DNA of 8,930 nt, taken from positions 1-8,930 of the forward strand of contig DJEP01000028.1 of the NCBI GenBank assembly GCA_002431915.1, in the 5' to 3' direction. Position 1 is the stretch's first letter. The number at the start of each line of letters is the position of its first letter. Below the pieces are notes generated by a model. That model had not been told where the DNA came from and did no database searches. It saw only the letters and a program-made list of their open reading frames with translations. Shown one piece after another: positions 7,495 through 8,930 of this stretch. The position numbers and the translations under genes were made by a program. The stretch is from Lachnospiraceae bacterium UBA5895. GTDB taxonomy: Bacteria; Bacillota; Clostridia; Lachnospirales; Lachnospiraceae.

Positions 7495-7515
7495 ATCTGT
7501 AGTATAATTACAGGT
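7495..7515 (+). other. Small hairpin in the motE-like/fliK gap
   Basis: ATCTGTAG and TTACAGGT form an eight-pair stem (two G-T wobbles) around the loop TATAA. It is AT-rich and not followed by a T-run, so it is not an intrinsic terminator. TATAAT (7503-7508) also matches a sigma-A -10 box, but no -35 is seen 16-18 bases upstream. With the promoter candidate just upstream, it would lie in the 5' leader of a fliK transcript. Confidence 0.35.
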
Positions 7516-7550
7516 CGCAGAGCGTCACAAAAGGCGCACGGAGATCTGGG

Positions 7551-7558
7551 AAAGGAGG
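7551..7558 (+). promoter_or_regulatory. Ribosome binding site of fliK
   Basis: AAAGGAGG is a strong Shine-Dalgarno four bases before the ATG at 7563. It decides the fliK start and makes independent translation likely after the 95-base gap. Confidence 0.85.
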
Positions 7559-7562
7559 AAAA

Positions 7563-8930
7563 ATGGCAGGAACGACAATCAAAGGCGTAGGAAACAGTGG
7601 CAATGTGCAGATGCCGGATATGGCAACAGCGGCAAAGCAGAATGCGGGGACCAGCTTCCAGGCAGTATGGAACAAGACCCAGAGCAGTGCCCAGACAGCA
7701 AATGTGACAGCGAATAACCGTAACCGCACAGATCGCAGCGATGTCAGAAGAGGAGATTCCTTAAGAAACGGTGACAGACAGCGGAACAATCTCGTAAATG
7801 CTTCGAACGACAAGGAAATGGACACCGGGAAGACAGACGCAAAGGATCTGGAGAAAGCACAGGAAGTGCTGGGGACCATCATACAGAATCTGATCGGACA
7901 GATCACCGAGACTTTTTCCGTCAGCGAAGAAGAACTGCAGGGTGTCATGGAAGATCTGGGAATGACTGAGATGGATCTGACAGATCCCGCAAGCTTAAAT
8001 GAACTGCTCATGAACATCAGTGGCGCACAGGATTCTTTCGCACTGCTCACGGATGAGAATCTGTACGGCAATGTAAAGGAGATCATGGATCTGCAGAAGG
8101 AACTTGTGGGACAGGCACAGGAAGAATTGCAACTGAACCCGGAAGAATGGCAGCAGACAGTTGCCGGGATCGCACAGGAGACTGTGGCAGAGCCGGTGAT
8201 CACCGTGGAGGCGAAAGAAGAGCCTGCAGCAGAGCCGGATATGAATCTTGCAGATGATGTGACCGGTATCGCAGCACAGGAGACTGAGGCAGAGCCTGAG
8301 AATCAGGTACAGAATACACAGCAGCAGAAGTCGGAGAACTCCGGCGGAAAGCAGGAACAGGCGCCGAACGGCGAACATGGCAATCTTCTGTTACAGAATC
8401 TGAAGGAAGACAATTTCCTCACACAGTTACAGCAGACAGCACAGACTGAGGAAGCAAGACCGGCGGACACACAGGATATCATGCGTCAGATCATGGATTA
8501 CATGAAAGTATCCGTAAAACCGGACAGCTCCGAACTGGAAATGCAGCTGCATCCCCAGAGTCTGGGAACACTGCATATACAGATGGCATCCAAGAACGGT
8601 GTGGTCACAGCTAACTTCATCACAGAAAATGAGACGGTCAAGGCAGCACTGGAGAGCCAGATGGTTCAGCTGAAGGAAAACTTCGCAGAGCAGGGTATTA
8701 AGGTGGAAGCCATCGAAGTTACGGTACAGACCCATCAGTTCGAACAGAACCTGGAGCAGGGCAGAGATGGCAGCGGCAGCCGGGAGGCAGAAGCCGGTGT
8801 GGGCAGAAGACGCACCCGCAGGATCAACCTGAATGCAGCATTTGCAGAAGATGAGCCGCAGACCGAAGAAGACCGGATCGCAGCAGACATGATGTCGGCG
8901 AACGGCAATACGGTGGATTTCACCGCATAA
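7563..8930 (+). CDS. fliK: FliK, flagellar hook-length control protein
   Basis: FliK is exported during hook growth, acts as a molecular ruler, and its C-terminal domain switches the export gate from hook to filament substrates. The 455-residue product ends in a stop codon at the last bases of the window, so it is complete. Residues 1-310 are low-complexity, Gln/Glu/Ala/Asn-rich and poorly conserved, as expected for the ruler region. The Flg_hook C-terminal domain spans about 314-398 and contains the core ELEMQLHPQSLGTLHIQM (324-341), then GVVTANFITENETVKAALES and the LKENFAEQGIKVEAIEVTV strand-helix-strand end. After the domain comes a Gly/Ser/Arg-rich linker with a basic GRRRTRR run. An imperfect internal repeat lies at 8172-8194 and 8274-8296. 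Gene order (next gene would be flgD) supports the call. Confidence 0.94.
   Translation: MAGTTIKGVGNSGNVQMPDMATAAKQNAGTSFQAVWNKTQSSAQTANVTANNRNRTDRSDVRRGDSLRNGDRQRNNLVNASNDKEMDTGKTDAKDLEKAQEVLGTIIQNLIGQITETFSVSEEELQGVMEDLGMTEMDLTDPASLNELLMNISGAQDSFALLTDENLYGNVKEIMDLQKELVGQAQEELQLNPEEWQQTVAGIAQETVAEPVITVEAKEEPAAEPDMNLADDVTGIAAQETEAEPENQVQNTQQQKSENSGGKQEQAPNGEHGNLLLQNLKEDNFLTQLQQTAQTEEARPADTQDIMRQIMDYMKVSVKPDSSELEMQLHPQSLGTLHIQMASKNGVVTANFITENETVKAALESQMVQLKENFAEQGIKVEAIEVTVQTHQFEQNLEQGRDGSGSREAEAGVGRRRTRRINLNAAFAEDEPQTEEDRIAADMMSANGNTVDFTA
8172..8296 (+). repeat. Imperfect internal direct repeat within fliK
   Basis: A 23-base unit starting GCACAGGAGACTG and ending GGCAGAGCC occurs at 8172-8194 and again at 8274-8296 with one mismatch, in the same reading frame and 102 bases apart. 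Similarity extends weakly upstream, giving protein segments VAGIAQETVAEP and VTGIAAQETEAEP. It lies in the variable ruler region. Confidence 0.7.

Noticed and set aside
7508..8203. Minus-strand open frame of 231 codons opposite the 5' part of fliK
   Set aside because: Its Ser/Phe/Cys-rich composition is what the reverse complement of Gln/Glu/Ala-rich coding sequence gives; no domain is recognised.

Overview
The window is a compact stretch of a fla/che-type flagellar operon from a Gram-positive bacterium. All ten genes lie on the plus strand in the order flgB, flgC, fliE, fliF, fliG, fliH, fliI, fliJ, a motE/ylxF-like gene, and fliK. This matches the core order known from Bacillus subtilis and motile Clostridia. 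The roughly even base composition, the strong AGGAGG-type ribosome binding sites, and protein details such as the FlgC variant and the long fliJ-fliK spacer protein with an MgtE_N-like domain suggest a motile Clostridia member, most likely Lachnospiraceae. That assignment comes from general resemblance; no species call is possible without a search.

Layout: positions 2-846 encode the proximal rod proteins FlgB and FlgC. A 73-base gap follows, then fliE (920-1255), the rod/MS-ring adaptor. fliF (1297-2901) is the MS-ring and fliG (2916-3935) the rotor/switch protein. fliH (best start 3928), fliI (4789-6111) and fliJ (6117-6569) encode the stator/regulator, ATPase and stalk of the export machine. 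A membrane-anchored MotE/YlxF-like protein (6592-7467) is followed by the largest gap (95 bases), which carries a sigma-D (sigma-28)-like promoter candidate and a small hairpin. fliK (7563-8930), the hook-length protein, ends exactly at the window edge. Most genes are separated by 3-41 bases or overlap, consistent with one transcript and coupled translation.

Together the products build the basal body from the inside out. FliF forms the ring in the membrane, FliG mounts on its cytoplasmic tail, FliH-FliI-FliJ energise and feed the export gate, FliE and FlgB/FlgC are exported early to make the rod, and FliK later measures the hook.

I found no mobile element, CRISPR array, RNA gene, pseudogene or unrelated cargo gene, and no evidence of a previously undescribed system. 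The points worth a second look are small: a TTG start for fliH inside fliG, a three-codon mini-ORF before fliE, the promoter candidate before fliK, the poorly characterised MotE/YlxF-like protein, and internal repeats in fliK and fliH.
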